Shown here one piece after another: positions 44,501 through 57,492 of a stretch of DNA of 64,000 nucleotides (within the stretch, counting starts at the first letter, position 1; each line of letters starts with the position of its first letter). The notes beneath the pieces were generated by a model. It saw only the letters and a list, made by a program, of their open reading frames with translations, made no database searches and was not told the DNA's origin. Position numbers and translations under genes: made by a program. This DNA comes from Ampelomyces quisqualis (Eukaryota; Ascomycota; Dothideomycetes; Pleosporales; Phaeosphaeriaceae), in assembly GCA_018398575.1 (NCBI GenBank), contig JAGTXZ010000014.1, positions 2,852,001 through 2,916,000 on the forward strand, given 5' to 3'.

Positions 44501-46539
44501 TCTATACCGATGCCGGAGAGGAACTATTCGAAGATGTCACAAGTGAAGATCTTAACGACTTTCTAGCACTTGATGAGCTTCTTGATCATGTTATGGATGT
44601 CATGTCTGTCGCGAACGAACTCATGCTGGACCGACTGACGCAGGTCTGTCAGAGGCTAATAGGTCGCTATGGTAAGCCTCTATTTTGATGATTTGTATGT
44701 AACGACTAATGCATTCGTCAGTAAATGCACGAAACGTTTGCTCGCTGTTGATGGCAGTAGCACCAAGCTCGGTTGCAGAATTCAAGGACGCAGCTCTGGA
44801 ATATGTCTGCTTGAGTTTAGAGGCTGTGATGCAAAATGGGTGAGTAATACGATTGCAGTGAGCCAGACATACTCTAACAAATATTCAGATCCTTGGACGA
44901 GCTGGACGACGACCTTCTTCTGGAGCTCAACCAAGTAGCGCATGATAATCAGCTTGCGTACCTGCCATTCGCAAGAAGTGGCCGTGCAGAGGCATTGCTT
45001 TTCGACCGCTATCCTGAACTCGCTGAGAAGATTGAGCGCTCCAAGCGTGCAAAAGTCGATGCGATTGTGCTCTCGAACAAATACGCAGAAGGCGACGGCC
45101 TCTCGTCGTCCTTTAGAGCGCAAAGCTTGGAGGAGGTTGCGGCGTCACCTCTACGGCAGCGTACGAAGAGGAGAGTGTCGAAGGAGGTTGAAAGCCCAGC
45201 ACTTACGCACGCGCTGAACGGTAAAGCATTAGTTCAGGACCTTATGTTTGAAATGTCGGATGGAGAGGAAGACGAGAGCAAGCCGCAAGGCAAGATCAAG
45301 CCGCCACAGTTTGCCAAGACTACGGCAGATGGTGTCCACAATGATAGATATATCGGCTCCCCAGAAGCGCCTTGGTCCACCAGCAGAACGCAAAGTCGAA
45401 CTTCACTCGGCGGCTTTGACAAAGGCTTTGACATACCTCCACAGTCTGTTAGCCCTCTACCCCCACCTGCACTTGAAGCGCCACGTCCACCTGGTCAGCC
45501 ATGGGGTGCTGCACCACTATCAGGTGCCAAACTGAATCTAAAGGATATCATGGCTCAAACTTCAACTCCAACGCCATCGAACCTGAGTCTGGGTCTTTCA
45601 CGAAAAGAGAGCGAACAGAAACATGCAAAGCTGTCGCAAAAAGAACGGAAGCGGTTACAACAAGCTCAGCAGCTTGGTAGTCCCATCGAGAAGCCGCAGC
45701 CACCACCACCTGCTATCTCGCCATGGCAAGCCGCGTCTCAGCGCAAGCCGAGTAACATGCCTATCGTTGCGCCAATATCACAGCAGTCGCCGAAGGCATC
45801 TCCTCAACCCTCAAGATCACCGAGCACTCCACAGCTTACAATGCGACAAACCATCGCTAACAACGGTGGCTCGTCCAAGCAGAAAGAAAAGCGGTCAACA
45901 TCCAATGTCAAACCCGAAATTGCCGGAGCCGCATCGCCCAAGCGACCAGCTGCAAACGAGAAAGGCATGTCCGTGTCAACCGACCCCATCCCAACTCCAC
46001 GTTCTGTCCGCCACATTCCCTTACCTCAGCACGACCCGACATCCCCAAGCCAGAATCTCAGCATGATGGAAATCCTCTCCATCCAAGAAGCCGAAAAGAC
46101 GTTGATCCGCGATGCAGCTGCGAAACGCAGTCTCCAGGAGATCCAACAAGAACAAGAATTCCAGGCCTGGTGGGACGAGGAAAGCAGGCGTGTCATCCAA
46201 GAAGAAGAACAACGCAAACGCACAGAACAGCGCGCCGCACGTACCGCTGCGCGCGCCAGGAGTACTAAACCGCGTGGTGGCAGGGGAGGCGGTAAAGCTA
46301 AGAAAGACACAGACGAAAGCGGCCACGGTGACCGAGGCAAGCAGAGTAGAGATGCCAGTCAAGGTCCAGCGAGTGCGCCAGTCAAGTCCACACCGAAACA
46401 AGACGGTAGCGAGAGAGCAAGGGGAAGAGGGAGAGGCCATCGTGGTGGAAGGGGTGGGCCGAGAGGCGGGAGGATGCAGGGCAGAGGACAGCGCGATGAC
46501 GCGGGTGCGACGATGGGCGGGACACAGGAAGGTGCTTAG
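41563..46539 (+). CDS. Ankyrin-RCC1-double BTB protein (IBtk-like)
   Basis: Three exons: 41563-44671, 44722-44839 and 44889-46539, for 1625 residues. Order of parts: ankyrin repeats (about 75-180; GLTILHHAAS, GWTPLHRAFYFGNIAIARL), RCC1 repeats (about 230-650; VYTFGSNKNVTLGFGDQDD, IYSWGNNAFGQLGYA, LYTFGKNEGQLG), a first BTB domain (about 763-880; HTYDLLLGTTSSDVRLPLHEF), a second BTB (about 910-1030; DVIVDLADGEMLLHSDIMC), then a long disordered tail that is Gln/Pro-rich and ends in RGG-like repeats. This layout matches human IBtk, a substrate adaptor for Cullin-3 ubiquitin ligases; a similar adaptor role here is inferred. The basic Gly/Arg end (GRGRGHRGGRGG) could bind RNA. Introns are 50 and 49 nt. 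Confidence 0.9.
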
Positions 46540-46922
46540 GTTCCGCGGATGTGTTCGGGTTAGAAAGTGCTGATGCATGGTGTATATTACCGAATTACAT
46601 GTGAAACATTACTTTGCCCCCACCATACGTGCGTTTGTATCTGCTATTGCCAAGGTAAACGAAGATGAGTGACTATGTGCTCGACACAGCACAACACCTC
46701 AACCAGCAAGACTTTTTCCTCCGTGTGCGAAAACAAAAACTTTATAGAAATAAGGACAGAGATGTCTGGTGTACCCTGATTCCACAAGAAAGCTCATCTG
46801 AAACAATGATATGATTTATACTCATTCCATCGAATCGAATAATCGCCGTCAAAAAGAAAACTAACAACGATCCGATACTTTTCCCAACGAAATCCAAACG
46901 CAATTCATGCACACGATGCCCC
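46540..46922. other. Convergent 3' region
   Basis: The 3' flanks of the IBtk-like gene and the nucleoporin gene meet here. The sequence is A-rich with AATAA-like runs, and no gene is seen. Confidence 0.45.
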
Positions 46923-49900
46923 TCATGCTTCTTCAGCTACATCCTCCAACCTCCCTGCCCAAAGCGGAGACACTCCGACTCTCCTCGCCTGTGCCACCCT
47001 CTGCTCCCACATCTCAATCGCTTCGGGATCCGACTGTGCGTGAGCAGCATGCATCAGCGGACTCTATCTGCTAGCAGTCATGACGCTGCGATAATACGTT
47101 GCGCTCATGGCGCACGCGTGTTTGAGGCGCAAGTCTTCGGTGAGTGGGAGGCGAAGGATAGATGCGTGGTTCTTGGACTGATTACAATATTAGTTTCGAG
47201 TTCATATACAGCTCAGCAGATGATGGGGGGTAGGGCGATAAACATACCTGAGTCTTAGCAACCTGACCAGCAACCGTGCCTGCAATCTCCATGAGCGCGA
47301 CGCGTTCTTCCAAGCCGCAAGACGCCAACCTATCTCGCGCAGCGATCTCAAGTGCGCGCTGGAGCTTGACGAGAAGTTCTTGGATGCGGTTGTTGAGATC
47401 TTCGTCGACGCGGAAGGTGGAGCGCTGGCCGGTGAGGTCAAGAAGCTCGATGTAGTCAAAGTAGATCTGCCCGCCCTGTGCCCAGCCTTGTACTGGCTCC
47501 TTTCGGCGTGCAAAGGCTGTGCGAGCCGAAGAAGTTATCGATACGCGGTCGCTTGTGGGACTGTTTGATGGCGTGGGGAGAAAGCCACCCATCAATTCGC
47601 GAAGCGGGTCGTAATCGCGCGATATGATTGCGTCAGGACCAACCTTGCGGCACAAGACATCATGTGCTTCCTCAAACTCTTCGGCCTTGATGAGTTGCGT
47701 CGCTTGACTTAGTGCGTCACCCTCGGTCTTTGCTTGAAGTGCGGCAGCTGCGTGCAGCCAGGTCGTCGGTACGTACAGATTCTGCGTCAGATACTCGTAG
47801 GTGGAGTCTGACTCGTCGAGCGTGTACGTGCTAGAAAACTGGTTCACCAAAGACTTGATGTAGTGTTCGCGCATCGCTACCGAAGAGAGATGGCTGTACG
47901 CCCATACCGCCGTCGTCCAGTGCTCGGGAGTATGCAACGAGGCCGCGTATGTGAGGGTGATCTTATCACCAAGTTCGACAAGCGGGTTTTTCGCCTGCGT
48001 GTCTCGGTCAAGATTTAGAGATGATGATGACATGAACAATGAGCGACGCTCATCCTCGTCATGGCCCCTCACAGTAGGCATGCCGACCTTGCGTTCATCG
48101 GCTTCGCTCTTGTCCTCTTGCCGCGACTTGAACAGTTGGAACATTTGAAAGGTGAGGCGAGCGTTGAGAGGATGGCCAGAGATATTTTCTGGTGCAAGGA
48201 CGTCTTCGATGTTGGCGTCTAGATCCAGTTTGGACGAAGCATACAGTTTCAGGATACCCCACAGCAGGTCTTCGCGACTACCTGCATCCGGATCGTTCCA
48301 GCCCATGTTTTCGTTGGCCTCGTTAAACCATGGTACAGGCTTGACGTCCTCAAGGCCATCCCTAATGGCGTCTGCGAATTGAGCCACAGCCATCTCGATA
48401 GGCTCGTCGTTCATGATACCGTACCAAAGACGAAGGCCAAAGGCACGTCGCCAGTCGAGTCCGAAGCGACTGGAAATGCCAAAAGTGGAAGCTTTATCTT
48501 CTCGACTAGACACATTTTTGCCTTCTGCTTGAGCACAATTACCGGAAAGCAACTCGTACAAGGCACGGTGGGAGTCTTGCATCTCAGAGAGCACATCCAA
48601 GCGCCGCCATTCCTCGATTTGAGCAACGAGGTTCTGGCGCATGACAGCATCGCCGCCAATTTGCGCCAACATGGTCGCTAGTCGAAGATCGAGGCCGGTG
48701 AGCAGAGATTGGCAGGCGTCTGCAACGTTGTTGCAGCTGAGATGCGCGATGGCCTGTTCTTCTGCTGACGTCGCTTGCTGAAGATGTTTCTGCGCATCGT
48801 CCCAAACCAGTGCCTTCCAAAAGTCTGACAACTGCTCTTTTCTGTATATTTCAACATGTTCTTGGTCCACGTCGTCGGGAACCTTGTCAGCATCGTCGAA
48901 GAGAAGTGAAAGTAGCTGCCAGGCCTGTTGCTCATGTGCGCCAGCTGCTGTATCGATTGCAACTGCTTTCGCCATCTCGCAGAATTCGACAGGGGCAGGG
49001 TCGGTCAGTAGCCGGGCAGAGGGCACACCGTCGGCAGTCGAGATCTTTGTGTATTGCTTCTGAAGGATTAGGGTATCGGGCGTAGCCTGCAACAATCAGT
49101 ATTGTAATCTCCGTAGTACTATACTAGTCAACATACATCAGCAAATGATGGCATCCTGGTGAAGCGAATGTCCTTGGTCGCGCCGATGATGGGCTCATGA
49201 ACCGTGGCGAATATTCCACTTTCGAGTGTCGTTGTTCCTTTGCTACCGTACATGAGGACGCCGTTCTCGCCGAAGCGCGGCTTGCTGCAGTTGTGGAAAT
49301 TTTGGTCGGAGCCGCTCAATTGATTCAAATCGTCTGCAGTTTTGGGTCGTTTCGAGTATGGTAACTAGAGACAAGAATTTCAGTGATCTTGTCCCACGTC
49401 AATTTGTGTTTAGATACATGGTTGAACGTCAGGCCCATAGCGTCAATCTATGTTTGAGAACCACGAAAGGAAACCCCACGAAAGATTGTGCCAGAGCCCA
49501 AGAGAATGCCGAAAAGGAAGGGGAAGTCAAACCTCGATGCCGTGCCCTAGGCGTTTAGGAAATTTCTGCTGTTCCGTCTCACCAAAAAGAGATTCCATCA
49601 AATCCATTGCCGTCGCAAGATTCCGCCCATCGCTGGACTTGGCCATGGCTGTGGTGTCATCGTGCGCTCGTAGCACGTTGCCCTGGCTCTCGCGTAGAAC
49701 GTTTCGATCCTGCTTCTTAGGACTGATAGTACGCTGCAGCTGATTTGCCCAGTCGTCGTCAAAGACGTGTTTATGGGCCTTCGACGGCGTACCAAGACCG
49801 GGGTTCAATAGATGACTAGCCTTTAGAATGGACTTTGGCTTCAACGACCCTTTGTACCGATCGAAATCCTTAGCGGCTGTCTGCTCCGTGGTGCGGACTG

Positions 49901-52900
49901 GCGACAATGCAGGATCCGCCATATCCTGATCATACGCCAGTCCTGATTCGCCTTCTTCAGAATAGTCATCGTCTTGCTGACCATCAGGCGAACCCACGGA
50001 GCGGTCCCCTAAAAAAGACTCGACGCGGGTATCTTCCATTTCTTGATCTTCCTCGAGGGCGACCTCGTCACCAAAGCCTCCGGGGACAGAAGCGCGCGCA
50101 CGCATGCCCTTCTTGAAGTCGAATGTGTCATCGGGGCTGGACTGCGTCGGGCTAGCGAAAGACTCCTCTTGTGGTGTGCTGGTCATCTGGCTTGAGCGAA
50201 GCTGTGACTGAGCGGGGGTACCAGGGACAGAGCTCAGCTCACTGGACTTATCATCCTCTTCATCTTCGTCGCTGTAATTATCGTAGTCCAGACCATACGA
50301 TGAGAAGTGAGGCACAATGAAAGTCCACTCGCCCGTAGCCTGGTTGTACTTGATGAAGGTGGTATCGTCGACACGCTTCAGACGTTCGAGATGCTTGACA
50401 TCCTTCTTACCGGCCCTGTTGCGAGGCCAGGACTGAGCCAAAGTAATCTCGGATGGCTGGTTAAGAGCAGTGCCAAGAGGAGGCTTGGGCAGAGCGGAGC
50501 ATCCGGCACCATATACCGTGGCGTTACGGACCTTGAGATCGACGATGTCGCCAAGGATCTTGTCGAGATCAATTTCAGAGAGATCGACAGGTTTGCCACA
50601 GTTAAAGATGATCTGGCCGATGTTGTGGCGGCCGACGATAAAGTTAGGAACAGTCTTGAGCTCGTTCTTGCTCATCTTCTTGAGCTGTTCTAAGGTGGGG
50701 CTGGACCAGTAAGAACCAGCTTGGCCATCTTGCCCAGGCTGAATGTTCACCGAAGAAGAGGACTTGGGCGTCAGGACCGAGTCCTCAGATACACGAGCCA
50801 GCTGGCTGCCGCCGTTGACGTGCTGCATCTGTGGACGAGGAGTGTTGTTACCGGTACTACCATTGGAAGCCTTAGGAGAGGCGTCGTCCTCATCTGGACG
50901 CACGACGAGCGCAGTCTGACCATTGGTAGCACCGTTTAGGACGTCACCCTCACCACCTGCGAAGCTGACACGCTTTTGTGGTGGTTCGTCGAAGAGAGGA
51001 ATGCGGGTGTTGAGCGAACGGTTCACGTTGAGCTTCTTGAGACTGCCGCTGCCGTAGCCCCGACCACTAATAGAGAAAGCACCGGGCGATAGAATGCTAG
51101 TCTCAGGAGTGAAGCTGTTACGCAGATTGCTGGTAGACAAGCTCTTTCCAAGGGAACGAGATAAGCTGCCGCCCGAGAACAAACTGCCTCCGAACCCAGG
51201 ACTACTCTGACTTGACACGCTGTTAGGAGTGCCGTAAGTCGAGTAGGTGAACCCATATCCACCCGTTCGCTTGTTTTGCGGTGTAAGCAAACGTGTAGAA
51301 GCTGATGGGTTCAGCTTGTGCTGAGGCAAGATCGCGCTCTTCTTGTTCTTTTGACTGCTAGACAGAGGCGTAGCGATGGGGCCAGGGCTCTGAGTTGGAG
51401 TTGCAAGTCCTGCAAACAAGGCATCATTGCCGTATGGATTGGTGGCCATGGACGTGTTCAGCAATGAGCTGCCGGATGCACCAAACAAGCTGTTGTTGTT
51501 CTGTTGCTGGTTCTGTTGCTGGTTGTTCTGGCTGGAGAACAAAGATCCGCCCATTGTAGACTGGTTGCTTTGGCCCATGCTATTGCCAAAGAGACCGCCT
51601 CCGGTATTGGTAGTCTGAGCTGAGCCACCGAAAAGGCCCCCTGACTTCTGCTGATTGTTCTGGTTGCCGAACAAGCCGAGATTCGAACTGGTGTTTTGTG
51701 GCGTATTGCCAAAAAGACCACCGGAAGAGGTGCCAGTGTTGGAGGTGTTGCCACCGAAAAGGCCGCCGGTAGCTGCAGGCTTCTGTCCTCCGAAGAGACC
51801 TCCACCAGTGTTGTTGTTCGCCGTGGAATTACCGAAAAGGCCACCAGACTGCGGTGGTGCATTATTCTGCTGGCCAAATAGCCCTCCACCCGTGGTGGTT
51901 GTGGCTGCATTTCCAAACAAGCCACCCGCCGGCTTCTGTTGGGTTTGCTGGTTTGCACCAAATCCGCCACCACCAAACAAGCCACCAGTGGCCGGCTGAG
52001 CCTGCGCCTGGTTTTGGTTTTGACCAAAGGCACCACCTGAGTTCGCAAAGAGACCACCGCCAGGGTTGGCCGAAGTGGTGTTTCCACCAAAGGCAGGCGC
52101 AGGTGCTGATGCGTTGCTCTGGCCGAACAATCCTCCACCAGTGTTAGATTGCCCAAAGGTATTACCGGTGTTAGTAGCACCGCCGCCAAAAGGGGTTGAG
52201 CTGGTTGTAGAGTTGCCAAACAATCCACCGGGTTTCTGCTGGGCCTGGTTGTTGCCAAAGAGGCCTCCTCCGCCAGTCGTCGTCGTTGACCCGAAAGCTC
52301 CACCGTTACCAAAACCACCAGTTGTTGCAGAGTTGGTCGCACCACTACCGAAGAGACCGCCTGTGGTACCGGTCGCAGGAGTGGTGCTCGCACCTCCAAA
52401 CAAGCCGCCAGTTGCAGGCTTGTTCTGACCGAAAAGACCGCCGCCAGTATTGTTGTTGGTGCTGCCGAATGCACCGCCCGTGCTCTGGCCAAAGGCAGAT
52501 GTGGTGTTGGTGTTGGCGCCTCCACCGAAAAGTCCTCCACTACCAGTATTGGTATTCGAGTTCGAACCAAAGGCTGATGTGGTACTTGTTGTATTAGTAG
52601 TGTTGCCAAAGCCACCGAATCCAGTGCTCTGGCCGAATGCGCCTGCTTGACCGTTCTGGTTACCGTACCGCCGACCTTGATTGTAATCTGCTACTCGCAA
52701 CTCCTCGAGGGAGTAGTTTTGGTATGGTTGTTGGAACGTGATCGTCTGGTATTGCTGGCTGGCGGTTGTGGATGCGCCATCCTTTTCGCTGACTGCGGAG
52801 AAAGGGACACTGGCGGTGCCATTGTTTGGCTGGTTGGCTGCGTTGGATGAGCCGAATGCTCCCGCAGAAGAACCAAAGGCGTTGGTGGTGGTGTTGGTAT

Positions 52901-53744
52901 TGGTCGTGCCAGCGCCGAAGCCACCTCCAGTGTTGCCGGCTCCGAAGAGACCTCCACCTCCAGTAGACGAGCCAAAGCCGCCGGTCTTCTGACCTCCGAA
53001 GAGGCCACCACCAGTGTTGTTGTTTGCTGCACCGAATGCGGGTGTGCTGGACGAGGCATTGTTCGTCGAGCCAAACGCACCGAATGTCGTGCCCGAGGAT
53101 GAGCCACCGCCGAATAGACCACCGCCTGTTGTTGAGCTACCAAACGGTTTTGAGCCGAAGGCCGAGGACCCGGTGTTGGTGCCGAAACCGCCTAGAGGGA
53201 GATGTTAGTGTCCTGGTCTTGCAAGTAATGGTAAAAGGTGTGGCGCGTTAAATTCGCTTCGAAGGAGCGAGCGTGTCTTCGCGCAGCATAAAGGGGTGCT
53301 CTCCGAGTCGGCATGTCGCGAACCATGTCATCGACAATCGTCGCAAAAGTCCAAGCGAAAGCGCAAAAAAACGCGCGCAAGGTTCAACATACCCGACGTC
53401 GCACCGCCTCCGAAGGGCGAGTTGGTGTTGCCAGTATTGCTTCCAAACATGGTGCTACCCGTGTTGTTGTTCGCGCCAAATATGCTAGAGCCAGTATTTG
53501 GGGTGGAGCCAAAGCCTGTCGACGCGGCGAATTAGACACGGTCTCTGGAGAGCCGGTGGCGCACGTTGAAGCAGGCGTCGAGTCGAAGTCGCGCGAAGAA
53601 TGAGAGAAATAATCAGAACAGATGCGTCCACTTACCGCCTGTATTGGTGGTGCTATTAATGTTCGTTGAGCCAAAACCACCGAAGCCGCTGCTGCTTTGG
53701 TTGTTGGTGGAGCCAAAACCCCCAAATCCGCCGCCGAAAGACAT
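46923..53744 (-). CDS. NUP145: Nucleoporin Nup98-Nup96 precursor (Nup145)
   Basis: Seven exons: 53744-53636, 53515-53393, 53191-49533, 49364-49137, 49086-47248, 47177-47085 and 47033-46923, for 2053 residues. The precursor is cut into an FG nucleoporin and a Y-complex scaffold protein. Residues 1 to about 600 are FG/GLFG repeats (GGLFG very frequent), interrupted near 215-245 by a Gle2-binding motif (QTITFQQPYQNYSLEELR). The autoproteolytic domain spans about 905-1040 (YWSSPTLEQLKKMSKNEL, NFIVGRHNIGQIIF) and ends at the cleavage site HFS in FIVPHFSSYGLDYDNY. The rest is the Nup96 alpha-solenoid. The first two introns are long (120 and 201 nt). The last intron (47084-47034) has a weak donor, GTCATG; without it the protein would end in TASR shortly after, so the final exon is less sure. 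Confidence 0.93.
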
Positions 53745-54961
53745 TGTCGAGTCTGAGCGGCAGATGCGCGCGGTAGCGAACTTGGATGACTAGCAGTGCG
53801 CTGAAATTGTCGCGTCGAGGGCGAGTGTTGATGCAGGTGAGTTGCGATAGAGCGAGGTGGACAGAGGCGGGCGTTGCTCAAGAGCTCAGGGAAAACGCGC
53901 CAAGGAATCGAGCAAGCGCCGGGGTGCTTTGCTAAGCAGGTGAGGTGAAGTCAAAGGAAGGGAAATGGCTCAAAAGGTGAGCAGATTAAGTAGAGAAATG
54001 GCCGTCATGAAAAGAGAGAGCAATGGGGACGTGTGGCTCAGAAGCGCAGCGAGGAGACGTGAAGACGATGGGCCGGGCAGTAGCGCTTCAGGCTAGCGTG
54101 CCCAGATCAGATGCACGTGACTCGCCGCAATACCGTGCTTCCGCAGGTCTTACCCGGCCCACGACCCAATGGCAAGACCTCCGGTCGGATTGGTGGAGCG
54201 GGTAAGATGTGTCAGATACAACAAAGAGCCTGTGAACCAATAATGTGTAGAACTGGCAGTTCCTTTACAGCACGAGAAAACATGGGCGAACCCACAAGCC
54301 GAGAAGTCTACGTCGAACACAGCGTGCTCCACGGCAATTCCTCCTCAATCGAGCGCAAACATTCCGGTGATGACAAAGTCGGCCACCAATAGACGAATGA
54401 CAGGCCGTGCATACCAGGCGCGAGATGTGCTCATGGCTGCCTGACTGACTACCTACGGCTGCCTGGCGGAATGAGGACTGCGCAGCCCCAAAATCCCCAT
54501 GACGCAGCCCTGGAAGTCTCTAGACATCATGTGGCTGGCGGAATTTTAGCCACGATCTTGCCATCCGTCTGCCATGTTTTCGAAAGCCCTGCTCCGGATC
54601 CCAATGGCGGGGCAATGTCGCGACCGTGGATGTGACCAGATAACGAGTTAGCCCAAATCGACCCTAGGCCAGTACAGAGTGGGTCGTTCCTCTCGAAATC
54701 GCGCTAGACATTCACGCGTTTCCGCGCCCAAAGCATGCATATCTGAACGACATCACCAAACAAAGAACCGCCACACCACCAAGTCGTCGCATTGTCGCAA
54801 CAAACTTCGCATGCGCTCGATTTGGTCTTTTGGTGACTACAATCGCATCCTGAACCTAACTTGCGCGCCTCTGCCGCACCACGAATCTTCACCTGCACCC
54901 TGGACACCCTGCCCACCCGGGCGCCTTTCCCCTCCAACACCACCTACCATAACAACTACAA
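53745..54961. other. Divergent intergenic region, NUP145 / centrin
   Basis: About 1.2 kb with both promoters and presumably long 5' leaders. A plus-strand frame at 54679-55128 overlaps the centrin start in another frame and is not supported. Confidence 0.45.
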
Positions 54962-55618
54962 ATGACCACCCCCTCCACCCAACCGCACCCCAGCGGCCCC
55001 CGCTACGGCCTCGGCCGCCCCAACCCCCCACCCACCAGCCAACAACCCGCCTCGTCCTTTGCCCCCGCGCCCAAAAACGCGCAGCGCCTAGAATCCGAAC
55101 GCCTGGAGAAAGAGCGTCTAGCGCGTGACTCTCTAACCGAGCTGTCAGAAGAACAACGCGAAGAAATCAGCGAAGCATTCAACCTCTTCGACCTGGACAA
55201 GGACGGGTACATTGACTACCACGAGCTAAAAGTCGCCATGAAAGCCCTGGGCTTCGATTTACCCAAAGCAGACATCCTGGCCGTCTTGAATGCCCACGGC
55301 GTACTGACTGCTACGTCGACGCAGGTGGGGCCAGGGCACCGCGCGCAGGCGAGGCGCTTGTTGAGCTTTCAGTCGTTTCAGAATGTCATGGCGCAGCGCA
55401 TCGTGGCGCGCGATCCGCAGGAGGAAATTCAGCGCGCGTTTGAGCTGTTCGATGAGGGCGGGAAGGGGAGAATCACATTGCAGGATTTGACGCGTGTCGC
55501 GCGGGAACTGGGGGAAGGGCTGAGTCACGATGAGTTGGTGGCTATGATTGAGGAGTTTGATATGGATGGGGATAATGCGATTAGTCGAGAGGAGTTTGTT
55601 AATATTTGCTTGGGTTGA
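54962..55618 (+). CDS. CDC31: Centrin (Cdc31-type EF-hand protein)
   Basis: A single exon of 218 residues. Centrins bind calcium and act at the spindle pole body and in mRNA export. A Pro/Gln-rich N-terminal extension of about 55 residues precedes LTELSEEQREEISEAFNLFD. EF-hand 1 is canonical (DLDKDGYIDYHE, about residue 76); EF-hand 2 has lost its loop and carries an insertion (VLTATSTQVGPGHRAQA); EF-hand 3 (DEGGKGRITLQD) is partly degenerate; EF-hand 4 (DMDGDNAISREE) keeps most ligand positions. Typical centrins have 160-190 residues, so both the leader and the EF2 insertion are unusual. It converges on NDUFV1. Confidence 0.88.
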   Translation: MTTPSTQPHPSGPRYGLGRPNPPPTSQQPASSFAPAPKNAQRLESERLEKERLARDSLTELSEEQREEISEAFNLFDLDKDGYIDYHELKVAMKALGFDLPKADILAVLNAHGVLTATSTQVGPGHRAQARRLLSFQSFQNVMAQRIVARDPQEEIQRAFELFDEGGKGRITLQDLTRVARELGEGLSHDELVAMIEEFDMDGDNAISREEFVNICLG

Positions 55619-55889
55619 ACGGGGCTGGCGGGGGGTTTGGAAGGCGCAATATGGCGATCAAGGCGTACGTGGGATTATTGGATGAGCATTTGCTTCGAGG
55701 ACAAGATACCAGGACAGAGTGGGACACGAAATTGATTACCATGTTCCACACATCGCGTCGGGATTCAACGTCAATTGTACTGAAAGACTATATACAGCTC
55801 AGCACTAGAATCTGACAGAGTTGCCTAAAAGCTCGGAACAAAAGGAAATGCATAGTACAAATCGGCCTCCTCTTTCTTCACAACCAAGT

Positions 55890-57492
55890 CTACTGCCCAG
55901 GGCTGATCAGTTGGCCCTTCTTCTGTGCGTCATGTGCCCATCCACCAGCAAGTGCCTCGCCGCCATTCTCTGCTGCGTATCCCTTTATCCTAGCCTCGAG
56001 CTCTGGCCTGAAATGCCTGATGAGACCCTGCAGCGGCCATGCGAAAGCCTCGCCCAGCGCGCAAATCGTATGTCCCTCGACCTGCTTAGTCAATTCCTGG
56101 AGCATGTCGATTTCGCGCTCCCTTGCTTGGCCCTTGTAGAATCGGTCCATGATCTGATGTGTCCACTTTGATCCCTCGCGGCAGGGTGTACATTGTCCGC
56201 AGGACTCGTGGTGGTAAAACTTTGCGAGGCGCGTGATGGCGCGGACAACGTCGGTTGACTTATCCATGACGATGACGGCGGCGGTACCGAAACCAGACTG
56301 TGCGTCCTTGAGGGCATCAAAGTCCATGAGCTGGTCGTCGCAAATGTGCTTGGGAAGGATGGGAGTGGATGAGCCTCCGGGGATGACGGCCTTGAGGTTG
56401 TCCCATCCGCCAACGACACCGCCGCAGTGCTTGTCAATGAGCTCGCGGAGAGGGATTGACATCTCCTCCTCGACGACACAGGGGTGGTTGACGTGCCCAG
56501 AGATGGCGAAAAGCTTGGTGCCCTGGTTGCGTTCGCGACCGAAGCCGGCAAACCAGGTGCCTCCACGACGGCAGATGGTGGGTGCGACAGCGATGGTCTC
56601 GACGTTGGCGACCGTTGACGGGCATCCGAAGAGACCGACGGCAGCAGGGAACGGTGGCTTCAAGCGGGGCTTTCCCGGCTTGCCCTCGAGCGACTCGATG
56701 AGAGACGTCTCCTCTCCGCAGACGTAGGCGCCCATTCCTCGGTGGAGGTAGACATCAAAGTCGTAGCCGGAGCCGCATGCGTTCTTGCCAATGAAGCCAG
56801 CCTTGTACGCCTCCTGGATGGCGCGCTCGAGCACGGTGGTTTCGTGGTAGAACTCTCCTCGGATGTAGATGTATGCGGCGGTGGCGTTCATGGCACGGCC
56901 GGCGACGAGACAGCCCTCAATCAGCTTGTGTGGGTCCTTGCGCATGATCTCGCGGTCCTTGCAGGTTCCGGGCTCGCCCTCGTCGGCGTTGACGACGAGG
57001 TAGCGGGGCTTGCTGTCCTTCTCCCAGTCCTTGAAGTTCATGAATGACTGTGCTGCGTTAGACGTGTTTCCCGCGTGCCTGTCTCTGAGCGGTGTGGCAT
57101 ACCCATTTCAGGCCAGACGGGAACCCGGCACCCCCGCGGCCGCGCAGACCAGACGCCTTGATTTCGCCAATGATCTAGACCAGTCAGCGTAGCTCTGGCC
57201 GTAGAGTCGTATCTGTCCGCCATACCCAGTCGTGGCCCTTGAGCAGAATCTCCTTTGTCTTGTGCCAGTCGCCGTATTTCATGGCGCTCTTGAGGTCCGC
57301 GCCATGGTGTCCGTACAGGTTCTGGAAGATGCGGTCCTGGTCCCGCAGTCCTCCGTGCACCCTCGTGACCGGTGCATCGTTCACTGTCGCCAGCGTCCTC
57401 CGCTGTGTGCGCGTGGCAGCAGACGCCGTGGGCAGCGCTCGGTGGGCGGCGGCGCCAAGGGCCGACGGCGCCGGTGCGTGTCGTGCGAGCAT
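55890..57492 (-). CDS. NDUFV1: NADH:ubiquinone oxidoreductase 51 kDa subunit (NDUFV1/NuoF)
   Basis: Three exons: 57492-57226, 57174-57103 and 57047-55890, for 498 residues. This is the complex I subunit that binds NADH, FMN and the 4Fe-4S cluster N3 at the tip of the matrix arm. A basic presequence (MLARHAPAPSALGAAAHRAL) is followed by GGLRDQDRIFQNLYG, the NADH site SGLRGRGGAGFPSGLKW built from exon 2, VVNADEGEPGTCKDREI, the FMN motif GAYVCGEETSLIESLEG, and the cluster ligands SCGQCTPCREG with the fourth Cys in HTICALGEAFAWP. Introns are 51 and 55 nt. Identification is secure. Confidence 0.96.

Noticed and set aside
51458..52615. 385-codon minus-strand frame inside the nucleoporin gene
   Set aside because: It is a frame shifted reading of the GLFG repeats, kept open by their regular composition.
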